Assembly: GCA_963790505.1 (NCBI GenBank)
Contig: CAWBOT010000002.1
Span: 124,001 to 188,000 of the forward strand
DNA from: Acidisarcina sp963790505
GTDB taxonomy: Bacteria > Acidobacteriota > Terriglobia > Terriglobales > Acidobacteriaceae
Direction: 5' to 3'
DNA length: 64,000 nucleotides
Both the position numbers and the translations under genes were made by a program. The notes beneath the pieces were generated by a model. It did not search any database, had not been told where the DNA came from, and saw only the letters and a list, made by a program, of their open reading frames with translations. Within the stretch, counting starts at the first letter, position 1, and the number at the start of each line of letters is the position of its first letter. Below, piece after piece: positions 9,514 through 17,137 of the stretch.

Positions 9514-10023
9514 CTAGTGAAGCTCGACGCTGGCCGGCCAGTTTAGCTGGGCAACAGCGGCCGAAACGCGTTCGATGCGGACCCTGGCAATTCCCTGGAC
9601 GCCGATGGAGACGGCCGCCGCATAGGAGAGGTCGACGATACGGTCGTCGGGCACCGGGCCACGGTCGTTGACGCGAACGACGACGGTTTTGTGATTGCTA
9701 AGGTTGGTGACGCGCACGAACGACCCGAGCGGCAGACTGCGATGCGCACAGGTAAAGTCGTACATGTTGAAGCTCTCGCCGCTGGCGGTCTGGTGCCCCT
9801 GGAAAAGCTTACCGTACCAGGATGCGTGCCCGAGCTGATACCAGTGATGCGACGGTTTCACGATGGTCGCCGCTGGCTGGGCAACGGCAACGGCCGGGAC
9901 CCCTGAGGTTGCAGCTGGCTGAGTGGACTTGGTACCGGCGATGCCGAAGGTCAACGCCACGGCGATACCGGCCCACGTAGATGCGCGAAAGGACAGCGAT
10001 TTGTGGATTGCGATAGCGGTCAT
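9514..10023 (-). CDS. RlpA-like septal ring lytic transglycosylase family protein
   Basis: A 169-aa exported protein with the RlpA double-psi beta-barrel domain, seen in periplasmic or outer-membrane proteins that cut denuded peptidoglycan glycan strands. Landmarks are GHASWYGKLFQGHQTASGE (barrel start with the family Tyr-Gly), FTCAHRSLPLGSFVRVTNL, VVVRVNDRGPVPDDRIVDLS with the catalytic-type Asp, and AAAVSIGVQG. The N-terminus holds a hydrophobic segment (WAGIAVALTFGIAGT) and a Pro/Ala linker; there is no lipobox and no SPOR domain. I chose ATG at 10023, which has AGGAGG three bases upstream, over the longer frame starting at 10068. It is divergent from thiD. Confidence 0.85.
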   Translation of the reverse strand: MTAIAIHKSLSFRASTWAGIAVALTFGIAGTKSTQPAATSGVPAVAVAQPAATIVKPSHHWYQLGHASWYGKLFQGHQTASGESFNMYDFTCAHRSLPLGSFVRVTNLSNHKTVVVRVNDRGPVPDDRIVDLSYAAAVSIGVQGIARVRIERVSAAVAQLNWPASVELH

Positions 10024-10118
10024 AGTCCTCCTGTAAGAATTGTATGGAGTCCGCAAAAGATAAGTCAAAGCGCTACTATGGGTTACGGGTCGCTCGCCCT
10101 TGATTTTATCGAGGCCGT

Positions 10119-10160
10119 ATGGTAGGCAAACGACAAATATCTCAGGGCGTTTGCCCTACC
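10119..10160. repeat. Inverted repeat in the rlpA-like/thiD divergent gap
   Basis: GGTAGGCAAACG and CGTTTGCCCTACC form the two arms of a hairpin of 12-13 bases with one bulged C and a loop of about 17 bases. It sits in the 223-base gap between the divergent starts of the RlpA-like gene and thiD. There is no T-run, so it does not look like a terminator. It may be a degenerate repeat or a binding site; the gap otherwise shows no recognised element, and I see no TPP-riboswitch core. Confidence 0.45.
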
Positions 10161-10246
10161 TGGAAGCGCATACTTCCAGACGGCGGGGAGCCTTTCAGAG
10201 GCGCGTAATAATGGACGGAAATCAGGGACGGAAAGACGGCGATTGA

Positions 10247-11131
10247 ATGAATGCCCCGGCTCACGGACGGAACTTTACTCTTACTGGGGCTGAGGAGGCA
10301 ACTCCAGTCGAAGGCGAGTCGGGGGCGCGGCGGCCGGTGGCGTTGACGATCGCCGGTTTTGACCCGTCCTCGGGAGCGGGTGTCACGGCTGATCTCAAGG
10401 CGTTTATCTCTCATGGAATGTATGGGATGGCGTGCATCACGGGACTGACGGTGCAGTCGACATTGGGGGTACGGGCGGTCGAGCCGGTGACTGCTTCGAC
10501 GGTGGCGGCAACCCTGCAGATGCTGGCCGAAGACGTGAGCTTCTCGGGGATCAAGGTCGGGATGCTGGCTACTGCCGAGGTGGCGAACGCGGTGGCCGAC
10601 TTCCTCGATTCGGTGCCGGATGTTCCGGTGGTGCTCGATCCGGTGCTGCGATCCAGCTCGGGAAGGGAGCTATTGGAGCCGGCGGGGGTCACGGTGCTTC
10701 GGGAGCGATTTTTGAGGAGAATCGACTGGATTACCCCAAATCGGGAAGAATTAGAAATTTTGATTGGCGGCCCTGTTTTGCAGCGAAAAGAGGTGCCGGA
10801 GGCGGCGGAGCGGCTACGGGCGCTCGCTCGGCAGGCGGGGAACGAGCGGCTGAGGGTGGTGGTGACTGGGGGCGACCTGGATCCTCCGGAGGACTATTTG
10901 TTGTCCGGCGAGGAGGATTCAGGCTGGATTTCGGGGGAGCGGGTCGAGACTAATTCGACTCACGGGACAGGCTGTGCGTTTTCGAGCGCGCTGCTTTGCC
11001 GGTTGGTGGCTGGCGATTCGCCCCGGGGCGCGGCGGTCCGGGCCAAGGAATATGTCACGGCGGCGCTGAAGGCGGCCTATCCGGTGGGGCGCGGCAAGGG
11101 GCCGATGAATCATCTGTTCAACCTGAAGTGA
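10247..11131 (+). CDS. thiD: Hydroxymethylpyrimidine/phosphomethylpyrimidine kinase
   Basis: ThiD phosphorylates 4-amino-5-hydroxymethyl-2-methylpyrimidine twice to give HMP-PP for thiamine synthesis. The 294-aa protein has the ribokinase-like fold markers: VALTIAGFDPSSGAGVTADLKAF after a 28-residue leader, GMACITGLTVQST, SGIKVGMLAT, VVLDPVLRSSSG, ITPNREELEIL, and the anion-hole/catalytic block STHGTGCAFSSAL near residues 236-248. The leader before VALTIAGFD is longer than usual, so the true start could be later, but no better in-frame start with an RBS is apparent. Thiamine genes are not adjacent, and the upstream region lacks a recognisable TPP riboswitch. Confidence 0.94.
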   Translation: MNAPAHGRNFTLTGAEEATPVEGESGARRPVALTIAGFDPSSGAGVTADLKAFISHGMYGMACITGLTVQSTLGVRAVEPVTASTVAATLQMLAEDVSFSGIKVGMLATAEVANAVADFLDSVPDVPVVLDPVLRSSSGRELLEPAGVTVLRERFLRRIDWITPNREELEILIGGPVLQRKEVPEAAERLRALARQAGNERLRVVVTGGDLDPPEDYLLSGEEDSGWISGERVETNSTHGTGCAFSSALLCRLVAGDSPRGAAVRAKEYVTAALKAAYPVGRGKGPMNHLFNLK

Positions 11132-11185
11132 AGTCGCTGGAGTTCCGACGTCAGCCGATTTACTATCGCTGCAAGGAACGCTGCC

Positions 11186-11335
11186 ATGGTCGACCATTCG
11201 GAACATAGTCAGTTGGAAGAAGTGAAGGAACAGATCGCTGAAGTTGTTGAGTTGCTCAACCAGCCCAACCTGCCCATCGCGGTGAGCGAAGAAGGCGAGC
11301 CGGAGACGACCGATCCTGGCGCCGCTTCGAAATAG
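11186..11335 (+). CDS. Small acidic hypothetical protein (49 aa)
   Basis: A short ORF 54 bases after thiD, starting at ATG 11186 with AAGGA about 8 bases upstream. The product begins MVDHSEHSQLEEVKEQIAEV and is strongly acidic; the first 25 residues could form an amphipathic helix or short coiled coil (EEVKEQIAEVVELLNQ) and the tail is Pro/Glu-rich. There is no signal peptide. The codon use and position behind thiD on the same strand suggest a real small gene, possibly co-transcribed. No family is recognised. Confidence 0.5.
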   Translation: MVDHSEHSQLEEVKEQIAEVVELLNQPNLPIAVSEEGEPETTDPGAASK

Positions 11336-11377
11336 CCTTTAGCAAATTCCGCGAGGATTGATTTCGCGTCGTCTGGT

Positions 11378-11824
11378 TCAGGGATGAGGTGTCCCTGCGA
11401 CTGGCGCAGCGGTGAGCACGGCCGTGAAACTGGTGACCTTGCCGGTGGCCGCATCCAGTTCGCAGGTGAAGGTGAAGTCCTGCCAGCCTTTTGGGGCGCG
11501 GGCCGATCCGCTGCCGGTCAGCTTCTGATTGCTTTCGAGATTGAGGGTTTTGGGATCGTCGGTGCCGAGGAAGACGCGGTCGACTCCGGGGAGTTGCTTC
11601 TTGAGGGCGGGCATCGCAGCGGGACGGCACAGCGTCTCGGCGACCTTCTTGGAGGTACTCCAGCCCTTGGCAACGCTGCGGTCGACGGATGAGTGTAAGG
11701 TTGCTATCTGGCGATTGACGGCGGCAGTTTCGGCGGCAGAGAGCGTGGGCTCGGCGACTGGCGCGGACGGAGGCGCCTGCAGAAAGGCGGAGAGCAGAAG
11801 AGCGCCAAGGGCAAGTTTCATCAT
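11378..11824 (-). CDS. Exported DUF930-like hypothetical protein
   Basis: A 148-aa exported protein, with signal peptide KLALGALLLSAFLQAPPS at the N-terminus. The mature part reads like the DUF930 family: a region with a conserved Cys (ETLCRPAAMPAL), then GSGSARAPKGWQDFTFTCEL and a closing KVTSFTAVL strand; the two cysteines could pair. I chose the ATG pair at 11822-11824, directly before the signal peptide, although the frame is open back to 12133. The function of DUF930 proteins is not known. It is divergent from the NADH dehydrogenase gene, with a perfect palindrome between them. The family call is by memory of the pattern and should be treated as tentative. Confidence 0.6.
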   Translation of the reverse strand: MMKLALGALLLSAFLQAPPSAPVAEPTLSAAETAAVNRQIATLHSSVDRSVAKGWSTSKKVAETLCRPAAMPALKKQLPGVDRVFLGTDDPKTLNLESNQKLTGSGSARAPKGWQDFTFTCELDAATGKVTSFTAVLTAAPVAGTPHP

Positions 11825-11888
11825 TTGAGTAAAACCCCAGTGAAGAATCGAGTGTATCGAGCATAGCAATTCCGCCAAGATGCGTCCG

Positions 11889-11902
11889 GATTCCGCGGAA
11901 TC
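11889..11902. promoter_or_regulatory. 14-bp perfect palindrome in a divergent intergenic region
   Basis: GATTCCGCGGAATC is perfectly self-complementary. It is nested in a wider pair of arms, AGATGCG (11878-11884) and CGCATCT (11902-11908). It lies in the 121-base gap between the DUF930-like gene (start 11824, minus) and the NADH dehydrogenase gene (start 11946, plus), where an operator would be expected. No regulator is known for it. Confidence 0.4.
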
Positions 11903-11945
11903 GCATCTTTCTAACAGCGACAACGAGTGCGCGGAGGGACTGCGA

Positions 11946-13355
11946 ATGGCGAACGAAACGCCTGTGCGAGGTGCGACGCCCCCAATGACGGCGGCGCGGG
12001 TCACAACGAACTCGGCGATCCAGAAGGGAACGCGGCCCCGGGTGCTGATTATCGGGGGCGGCTTCGCCGGCTTGCACGCGGCGCAGGGGCTGGCCAAGCT
12101 GCCGGTGGACGTAACGCTGATCGACCGGCGCAATCATTTCACCTTTCAGCCATTGCTCTACCAGGTCGCGCTGGCGGTGCTGTCGCCGGCGAATATCGCG
12201 CAGCCGATCCGGTCGATTTTTCGCCATCAGGCAAATATCGAGGTGCTGATGGACGAGGCGGTCCATTTTGACCTGGGGGAGCGGCGGGTCACGATGAAGA
12301 GTGGCGCGGCGATGGTGTACGACTACCTGATGGTGGCGACGGGCTCGACGCATTCGTACTTTGGCAACGACCAATGGGCGAAATGGGCGCCGGGGTTGAA
12401 GTCAGTCGAGGACGCGATCGAGATTCGCCGCCGAGTGCTGCTGGCCTTTGAGCTGGCCGAGCGGCAAAAACTGGAGACGGGATCGCATCCGCCGCTGAAT
12501 TTTGTAGTGATTGGCGCCGGGCCGACGGGCGTGGAGCTAGCGGGAGCGATTACGGACATCGCCAAGCTATATATGAAGCACGACTTTCGCCACATCGATC
12601 CGACGAAGGCGCGGGTGTTGCTGATCGAGGGTGGGCCGAGGGTGCTGCCTTCGTATCCCGAAGACCTTTCGCAAAAGGGCCTGGACCAGCTGACGAACCT
12701 TGGTGTAGAGGTGCATCTCAACGCCAAGGTGACGGACGTACAGCCGGGCCGCGTGACGTTTGGCGACGAGACAATCGATGCGGTTGTCACGCTGTGGGCG
12801 GCTGGGGTGCAGGCGTCGCCGCTAGGCAAGCTTCTCGGCGTGGAGACGGACAAGCGCGGCCGGGTAAATGTCGATCTGCATTTGAATCCGGTGGGGCACG
12901 AGGATATTTTCGTCTGCGGCGACCTAGCGAACGTTGTCGAGAACGGGCGGGAGATTCCAGGCGTGGCGCAGCCGGCGATGCAAATGGGCGACCATGTCGC
13001 GCGGATGATCGGGCAGGACATCGACGGCAAGCCGCGAACGAATTTTCACTATTTCGATAAGGGCGACATGGCGACGATCGGCAGGCTGGCCGCGGTCGCA
13101 AAAGTGGAGTGGCCCTTCAAGGCGCACTGGGGCGGATTCATGGCCTGGGTAAGCTGGCTGGCCGTGCACATTTTCTTTCTGATCGGCTTCCGCAACCGGA
13201 TCGCAGTGCTGATTGAATGGGCTTACACCTTCTTTACATTCCTCGGTGGAGCGAGGCTGATTACCGGCGACCACACGCTGCCGGGGTGGGATGAGCAGCC
13301 GGGGGTCGCGGAGGCAGTGGACGCCGAGAAAGAGGCGGAGAAGCTGTCGGCTTGA
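11946..13355 (+). CDS. ndh: Type II NADH dehydrogenase (NAD(P)/FAD-dependent oxidoreductase)
   Basis: A single-subunit, non-proton-pumping NADH:quinone oxidoreductase. The 469-aa protein has two dinucleotide-binding motifs: GGGFAGLHAAQGL for FAD near residue 37 and GAGPTGVELAGAI for NADH near residue 190. VTLWAAGVQASPLG and DIFVCGDLANV follow, the latter binding FAD. NHFTFQPLLYQVA is typical of NDH-2, and the C-terminal WLAVHIFFLIGFRNRIAVLIEWAYTFF block is the amphipathic/hydrophobic region that docks on the membrane. ATG 11946 has GGAGGG seven bases upstream and is preferred over ATG 11880, whose extra 22 residues overlap the palindrome. Confidence 0.92.
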   Translation: MANETPVRGATPPMTAARVTTNSAIQKGTRPRVLIIGGGFAGLHAAQGLAKLPVDVTLIDRRNHFTFQPLLYQVALAVLSPANIAQPIRSIFRHQANIEVLMDEAVHFDLGERRVTMKSGAAMVYDYLMVATGSTHSYFGNDQWAKWAPGLKSVEDAIEIRRRVLLAFELAERQKLETGSHPPLNFVVIGAGPTGVELAGAITDIAKLYMKHDFRHIDPTKARVLLIEGGPRVLPSYPEDLSQKGLDQLTNLGVEVHLNAKVTDVQPGRVTFGDETIDAVVTLWAAGVQASPLGKLLGVETDKRGRVNVDLHLNPVGHEDIFVCGDLANVVENGREIPGVAQPAMQMGDHVARMIGQDIDGKPRTNFHYFDKGDMATIGRLAAVAKVEWPFKAHWGGFMAWVSWLAVHIFFLIGFRNRIAVLIEWAYTFFTFLGGARLITGDHTLPGWDEQPGVAEAVDAEKEAEKLSA

Positions 13356-13368
13356 TTCCCCCGTGCCC

Positions 13369-13391
13369 TAGTACCACATTTTGTGCTACTA
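13369..13391. promoter_or_regulatory. Operator-like inverted repeat upstream of the HTH/PIN toxin-antitoxin pair
   Basis: TAGTACCACA and TGTGCTACTA are inverted arms of 10 bases with one mismatch, separated by TTT. The element ends 9 bases before the antitoxin start at 13401. A TACTAT sequence at 13387-13392 could be a -10 box overlapping the right arm. This is where a toxin-antitoxin complex would bind for autorepression; that role is inferred. Confidence 0.6.
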
Positions 13392-13400
13392 TTGACTACA

Positions 13401-13730
13401 ATGAATGATTTTGAGCAAGTCTACATGACTCCCGATCAGGTGGCGAAGCGGCTTCAAGTCGATCCAGAGACAGTTCGGCGATGGCTGCGCGCAAAGAAGC
13501 TTCGCGCTAGTCGGATCAGTCCGAAGGCGTGGCGCATTTCAGAGAAAAGCTTGTCTGAATTCATGCAGCAGAGAGAAATGGAGCAACAACAGGCTGGGGA
13601 ACATCCGATTACAGCTGGGCAAGTGCAGCAAAAGCAGAATTTTGCTGACTTTCTGCGGAGTTCGCCTCTTGTTGAATCTGGACTGGCCTTCGAGAGGATT
13701 AAGGATTCGCCGCGGTCCTTCGATTTGTGA
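13401..13730 (+). CDS. Excisionase-type HTH antitoxin
   Basis: A 109-aa protein with an N-terminal helix-turn-helix of the excisionase/MerR-like class: MTPDQVAKRLQVDPETVRRWL followed by the wing-like KKLRASRISPKAWRISEKSLSEF. The C-terminal third is Gln-rich and ends in FADFLRSSPLVESGLAFERI, which resembles the short toxin-wrapping tails of Phd/VapB antitoxins. ATG 13401 is chosen because it gives seven residues before the HTH; the frame also opens at 13383. Its stop overlaps the PIN toxin start (GTGA, 13727-13730), so the pair is translationally coupled. It probably binds the palindrome just upstream and represses the operon. Confidence 0.8.
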   Translation: MNDFEQVYMTPDQVAKRLQVDPETVRRWLRAKKLRASRISPKAWRISEKSLSEFMQQREMEQQQAGEHPITAGQVQQKQNFADFLRSSPLVESGLAFERIKDSPRSFDL

Positions 13731-14152
13731 CCAAATATCTGATCGACACGAACGTCATTTCAGAGCTGATTCGTCCACTCCCAGAAGAAGCGGTCGTTCG
13801 GTGGTTTCGAGAAGTCGATCCCGGTGCGCTTTATTCGAGCGTCATCACGTGGGGTGAGATTTGCCTTGGTGTCGAGAACTTGCCGGCCGGTAAACGCCGC
13901 GCCGAGATCGAACATTGGCTGTCAACAAGCCTTGCTGAATGGTTCGGAGACAATCTTCTTCCGGTGACGAAATCGATCGCCGACCGATGGGGCCTGTCAA
14001 CGGCGAAGGCGAGGCGCGCCGGAATTACCATCGCCACCGCAGATGGACTTATCGCGGCGACAGCTATGGAAGACGATCTTGTCCTGGTTACGCGGAATGT
14101 TCGGGATTTTGCGGCGCTTGGAGTGCGGTTATTGAATCCGTGGAATGGTTAA
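13727..14152 (+). CDS. vapC: PIN-domain toxin (VapC family)
   Basis: A 141-aa PIN-domain ribonuclease of the VapC type. The four-acid active site is visible: D7 in YLIDTNVISEL, E44 in VITWGEICLG, D106 in TIATADGLIAATA, and N124/D127 in VTRNVRDF. VapC toxins cut tRNA or rRNA when freed from their antitoxin; the target here is unknown. It starts with GTG at 13727, overlapping the HTH antitoxin by four bases. The antitoxin is an excisionase-type HTH protein rather than a usual VapB (AbrB, RHH or Phd fold), which makes the pairing noteworthy. The stop at 14150-14152 lies 10 bases from the convergent Mrr-like gene. Confidence 0.88.
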   Translation: MTKYLIDTNVISELIRPLPEEAVVRWFREVDPGALYSSVITWGEICLGVENLPAGKRRAEIEHWLSTSLAEWFGDNLLPVTKSIADRWGLSTAKARRAGITIATADGLIAATAMEDDLVLVTRNVRDFAALGVRLLNPWNG

Positions 14153-14162
14153 GGCAGATCCA

Positions 14163-15719
14163 CTACGGTAAATCGCGTCCAGTCGGGATCATTTCCAGGA
14201 TTTCCATTAGGCTGGGAAGCTCCTCATCCCCGTTGAGCTTTCGAGGCGGGTTGTCTCTTTCCCAGTCAATCTCGTTGAGCAGGAAATTCATTCCGTCGCA
14301 ATCAGAAACTGTATTGGCGCACTCATTCATCGTGAGGACGCTTAACAGGTCTGGTTGGTCGAAATATTCCACGGCTCTTCTTGCCTTTTGCGGGTCGGAT
14401 TTGACCAGTGCCTCCACATAGTCATAGAGACGCTGTTGGTATTCCTTCCTGTCGGGTTTCGTTTGCCCACAAGGAACAGCGAGGCACATCGCGGGTTGTT
14501 CAGAACCTTCGAAAATAGGAGCCCATATATTCCACCTGCCTGACCTCGCAAACGTTATACAACTTGGCTCTTCTTCGGGTTCGGCCTCCACTGGGGCGGT
14601 CTCTTCAGGGTGGCCCTGCTCGTCCGCATGCTTGGTTGCGCTCCTTCGATGCCTTAGTGCAGTCCTTTCCTTGCAGCGGTGCATAGGGCACTTCCAGAAC
14701 TCGCCCCAACTCTCCTTGACCATTTTCATCGGGATCTTGTGAGCCGGGCAGAATGGAGTTTCAAGAGTGACTGCGACCTTGAGGTCGGGCGGCGTTATGT
14801 TGCATATGACTTGATGCCCCTGGCCGCATACTCCTTGGGCGTTCCTCGGGTTGAAAACATCGAATGTGACTATCTCGCCGCATGATTGGCACATGACCTT
14901 GGCTCTTGCCGCTAACTGTTGATTTCCAAATGCGCTATTTACGAGGATCGGCAGGTGGTCACCGTCATAAATTCTTATGCCGTTTTCCTTTGCATACACG
15001 GTAGCGGTACGGGCGAACCTACCAGTCGACACGAAGAACGCCCCGTCCGCGCCTTCGTCGTGCATGGCAGCGATTAGGATTTGCATGTCTCTCCGGCCCG
15101 TTAGCGCCTCTCTGTCGTAACGTTTGCATTCGAGCACGTACTTCTTGCTGCCCTTCCAAAGAATTGCGTCCTTCCCTCCGTCGTTGCTGTAGGGCGTCTG
15201 CTTAACGTCGTAGCCCAACTCCAGAAAAAGTCTGGCGACAGCATCTTCAAACTCTGTAGGGCTCATTGAGAAATAGGTGTCGGACCGGGCCAGCCAAGCC
15301 GTTGAGAGGCGCACAATTTCCGCAGAACGTAGGGCATTCGATTCCTTCAGCAGCGCTCTTTTGCGCTCCCGCTCCGCTGACTCTTCGACAAATCGCTTTT
15401 CGCGTGCCGCCTTTTCGCTCGTGCAATGCTCGCATTGTTGCTCGTTTGCCTTGCGAACGCCGTGAGAGCATCGTTTCATTCCTTCTCTGAATTTCTCTGC
15501 TGATTTATAGGTAGCGGTTGCAATTCCAAGGATTGCCAGCCAAACAAAGGTGAACGATATCGCAAGAAGAGCGGCCAAGCACGTGGCCCAAAATACGGGG
15601 ATATGAAACCCTTGGCTAAGGAACCTCACGACTGGTTGAAACTCGACCAAGGCGATAAAAAAGGAAACGCTAGCGCCAAAACCTACGAGCCATTCGATAA
15701 GGGCGATGTTTTTCTTCAT
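14163..15719 (-). CDS. Membrane-anchored Mrr-type restriction endonuclease with zinc-binding clusters
   Basis: A 518-aa protein with an unusual arrangement. Two transmembrane helices (about residues 11-33 and 42-68) are followed by a Cys/His cluster (C84, H86, C96, C99) and a charged helical stretch (100-130). The Mrr_cat nuclease domain covers about residues 150-262: SPTEFEDAVARLF, GYDVKQTPYSNDGGKD with D184, and YVLECKRYDRE with E197 and K199, the PD-(D/E)XK core. Two more putative zinc ribbons follow (C277/C280/C298/H302 and C324/H327/C344/H347/C349), then an acidic linker and an unassigned 120-residue C-terminus. ATG 15719 has GGAAGG upstream and begins just before the first helix. Mrr-like enzymes cut methylated DNA; a defence role is inferred. 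Confidence 0.82.
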   Translation of the reverse strand: MKKNIALIEWLVGFGASVSFFIALVEFQPVVRFLSQGFHIPVFWATCLAALLAISFTFVWLAILGIATATYKSAEKFREGMKRCSHGVRKANEQQCEHCTSEKAAREKRFVEESAERERKRALLKESNALRSAEIVRLSTAWLARSDTYFSMSPTEFEDAVARLFLELGYDVKQTPYSNDGGKDAILWKGSKKYVLECKRYDREALTGRRDMQILIAAMHDEGADGAFFVSTGRFARTATVYAKENGIRIYDGDHLPILVNSAFGNQQLAARAKVMCQSCGEIVTFDVFNPRNAQGVCGQGHQVICNITPPDLKVAVTLETPFCPAHKIPMKMVKESWGEFWKCPMHRCKERTALRHRRSATKHADEQGHPEETAPVEAEPEEEPSCITFARSGRWNIWAPIFEGSEQPAMCLAVPCGQTKPDRKEYQQRLYDYVEALVKSDPQKARRAVEYFDQPDLLSVLTMNECANTVSDCDGMNFLLNEIDWERDNPPRKLNGDEELPSLMEILEMIPTGRDLP

Positions 15720-15811
15720 CGATACCTTCCAAGCGCAAAGGGCGCTCGCGCGCCTATGAGTATAGCGCTGAGGATCGGTCGGGCAGGCGCTGAGAATTGG
15801 AGCATTTGTAA

Positions 15812-15851
15812 GTCCCACCCTTCGCGGAGAATGCGAAGGATGGGGCGCCCA
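15812..15851. repeat. Intergenic REP-like hairpin, 'TCCCAC...GGGGCRCCCA' family
   Basis: CCCACCCTTCGC and GCGAAGGATGGGG form a near-perfect hairpin, ended by CGCCCA. A sister copy at 31501-31545 has the same outer bases (TCCCAC ... ATGGGGCACCCA) around a different inner stem (GGCGCGC/GCGCGC). Both are intergenic. This one lies between the Mrr-like gene start and the end of ilvE. Confidence 0.55.
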
Positions 15852-15881
15852 CGGTGGTGTCGTTTCTGGAGGAGGTGGTGG

Positions 15882-16824
15882 CTAGACGGTGACGGGTTGT
15901 TCGGCGTTGACCTTGACTGGCGTGAGCCAGCCGTAGCGGTCGGGGCGGAGGCCGTTGACGATCCCGAAGAATTCATCGGCAAGCTGGCGTGTGACCGGGC
16001 CGGTTTCGCCGTCGGCGACGAGGATGCGGTCGACGGAGCGGATGGGCGTGACTTCGGCGGCGGTTCCGGTGAAGAAGACCTCATCGGCGATATAGAGCAT
16101 CTCGCGGGGCATAGCCTGCTCGACGACTGGGATTCCGAGATGGCGCGGCCAGCGTCAGGATCGAGTCGCGGGTGATTCCTGAAAGCACAGAGTTAGTGAG
16201 CGGCGTGGTGTAGAGCACTCCGTTGCGGACGATGAAGAGGTTCTCGCCGGAGCCTTCGGCGAGGTAGCCGTTCACGTCGAGGGCGATGCCTTCGACGTAG
16301 CCGTTGACGTCAGCTTCCATGCGGATGAGCTGCGAGTTGAGATAGCCGCCGCCGGCCTTGGCGAGCGAGGGCAGGGTGTTGGGCGCGGCGCGGTTCCAGC
16401 TAGAGATGCAGACATCTGCGCCGCCCTCGCCAGGAACGTATTTTCCCCATGGATAGTTGGCGATGTAGACCTCGATCGGCGAGCCTTTGGGGCTCACGCC
16501 GAGTTCGCCGTAGCCACGCAGGGCGATGGGGCGGATGTAGCAGGGCGCTACCTCGTTGGCCTCGACGACGTCGACGACGCCGGTGCAGAGCTGTTCGAGC
16601 GAGAAGGGAAGATCCATGCGATAGATCTTGGCGGAATCGAGCAGGCGCTGCATGTGCTCGGGCAGGCGGAAGATGGCCGAGGCCTGCGGCTGGGCGTAGC
16701 AGCGAATCCCTTCGAAGACGGACGAGCCGTAGTGAACGACATGGCTCATGACGTGAAGCTGAGCTTTCTCCCAAGGGATCAAAGTACCGTTGTGCCAAAT
16801 GTTTGCAGTGGTTTGAATGGGCAT
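15882..16824 (-). pseudogene. ilvE: Branched-chain amino acid aminotransferase, one frameshift
   Basis: IlvE is the PLP enzyme for the last step of valine, leucine and isoleucine synthesis. The N-terminal frame (16824 down to about 16140) carries IWHNGTLIPWEKAQLHVMSH, YGSSVFEGIRCY, SSWNRAAPNTLPSLAKAGGGYLNS with the PLP lysine, and LAEGSGENLFIV. The rest is in another frame, MPREMLYIADEVFFTGTAAEVTPI down to the stop at 15882. The break is a single-base change near 16140, after DSILTLA. Joined, the protein would be about 313 aa, the family's normal length. Given the intact flanks, I regard the break as a likely sequence error rather than loss of an essential pathway gene. Confidence 0.9.
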
Positions 16825-17137
16825 GAGTGGATGGCTCCTCGCGAACTCTTCAGCAGATTATATCGTTCCCGGTCGATGATGATTCGCGCAGCGAAATGGA
16901 AAAGGGAGTCCGAAGTTTGCTTCCGGTGCGGAGCGGCCGACGCTACTCGCGCGGCATGTGCCGTTCAGGCTGCGCCGGTAGTGAGATTGAGACCTTTTAT
17001 CCTGCTGAACCGCCGAGACTTACCTGGTCAGAAATAGACCACTTCCTGATCATGCGCAGTTCATTGTGGCGGAGGGCAGATGGAGCGAATATCAGGGTGT
17101 TCGCGGCAGTTCCCAACGCGACCAAAGGAGAAACATC
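16825..17137. other. Intergenic region, no gene recognised
   Basis: This 313-base gap separates the divergent ilvE and the small exported protein gene. Short open frames are present, but none has an RBS with a plausible protein. Only the RBS AAAGGAG at 17124-17130 is clear. I see no convincing sigma-70 promoter or leader peptide. Confidence 0.5.

Noticed and set aside
10081..10246. TPP riboswitch upstream of thiD
   Set aside because: The conserved core elements of the THI box are not visible; only an unrelated hairpin is present.
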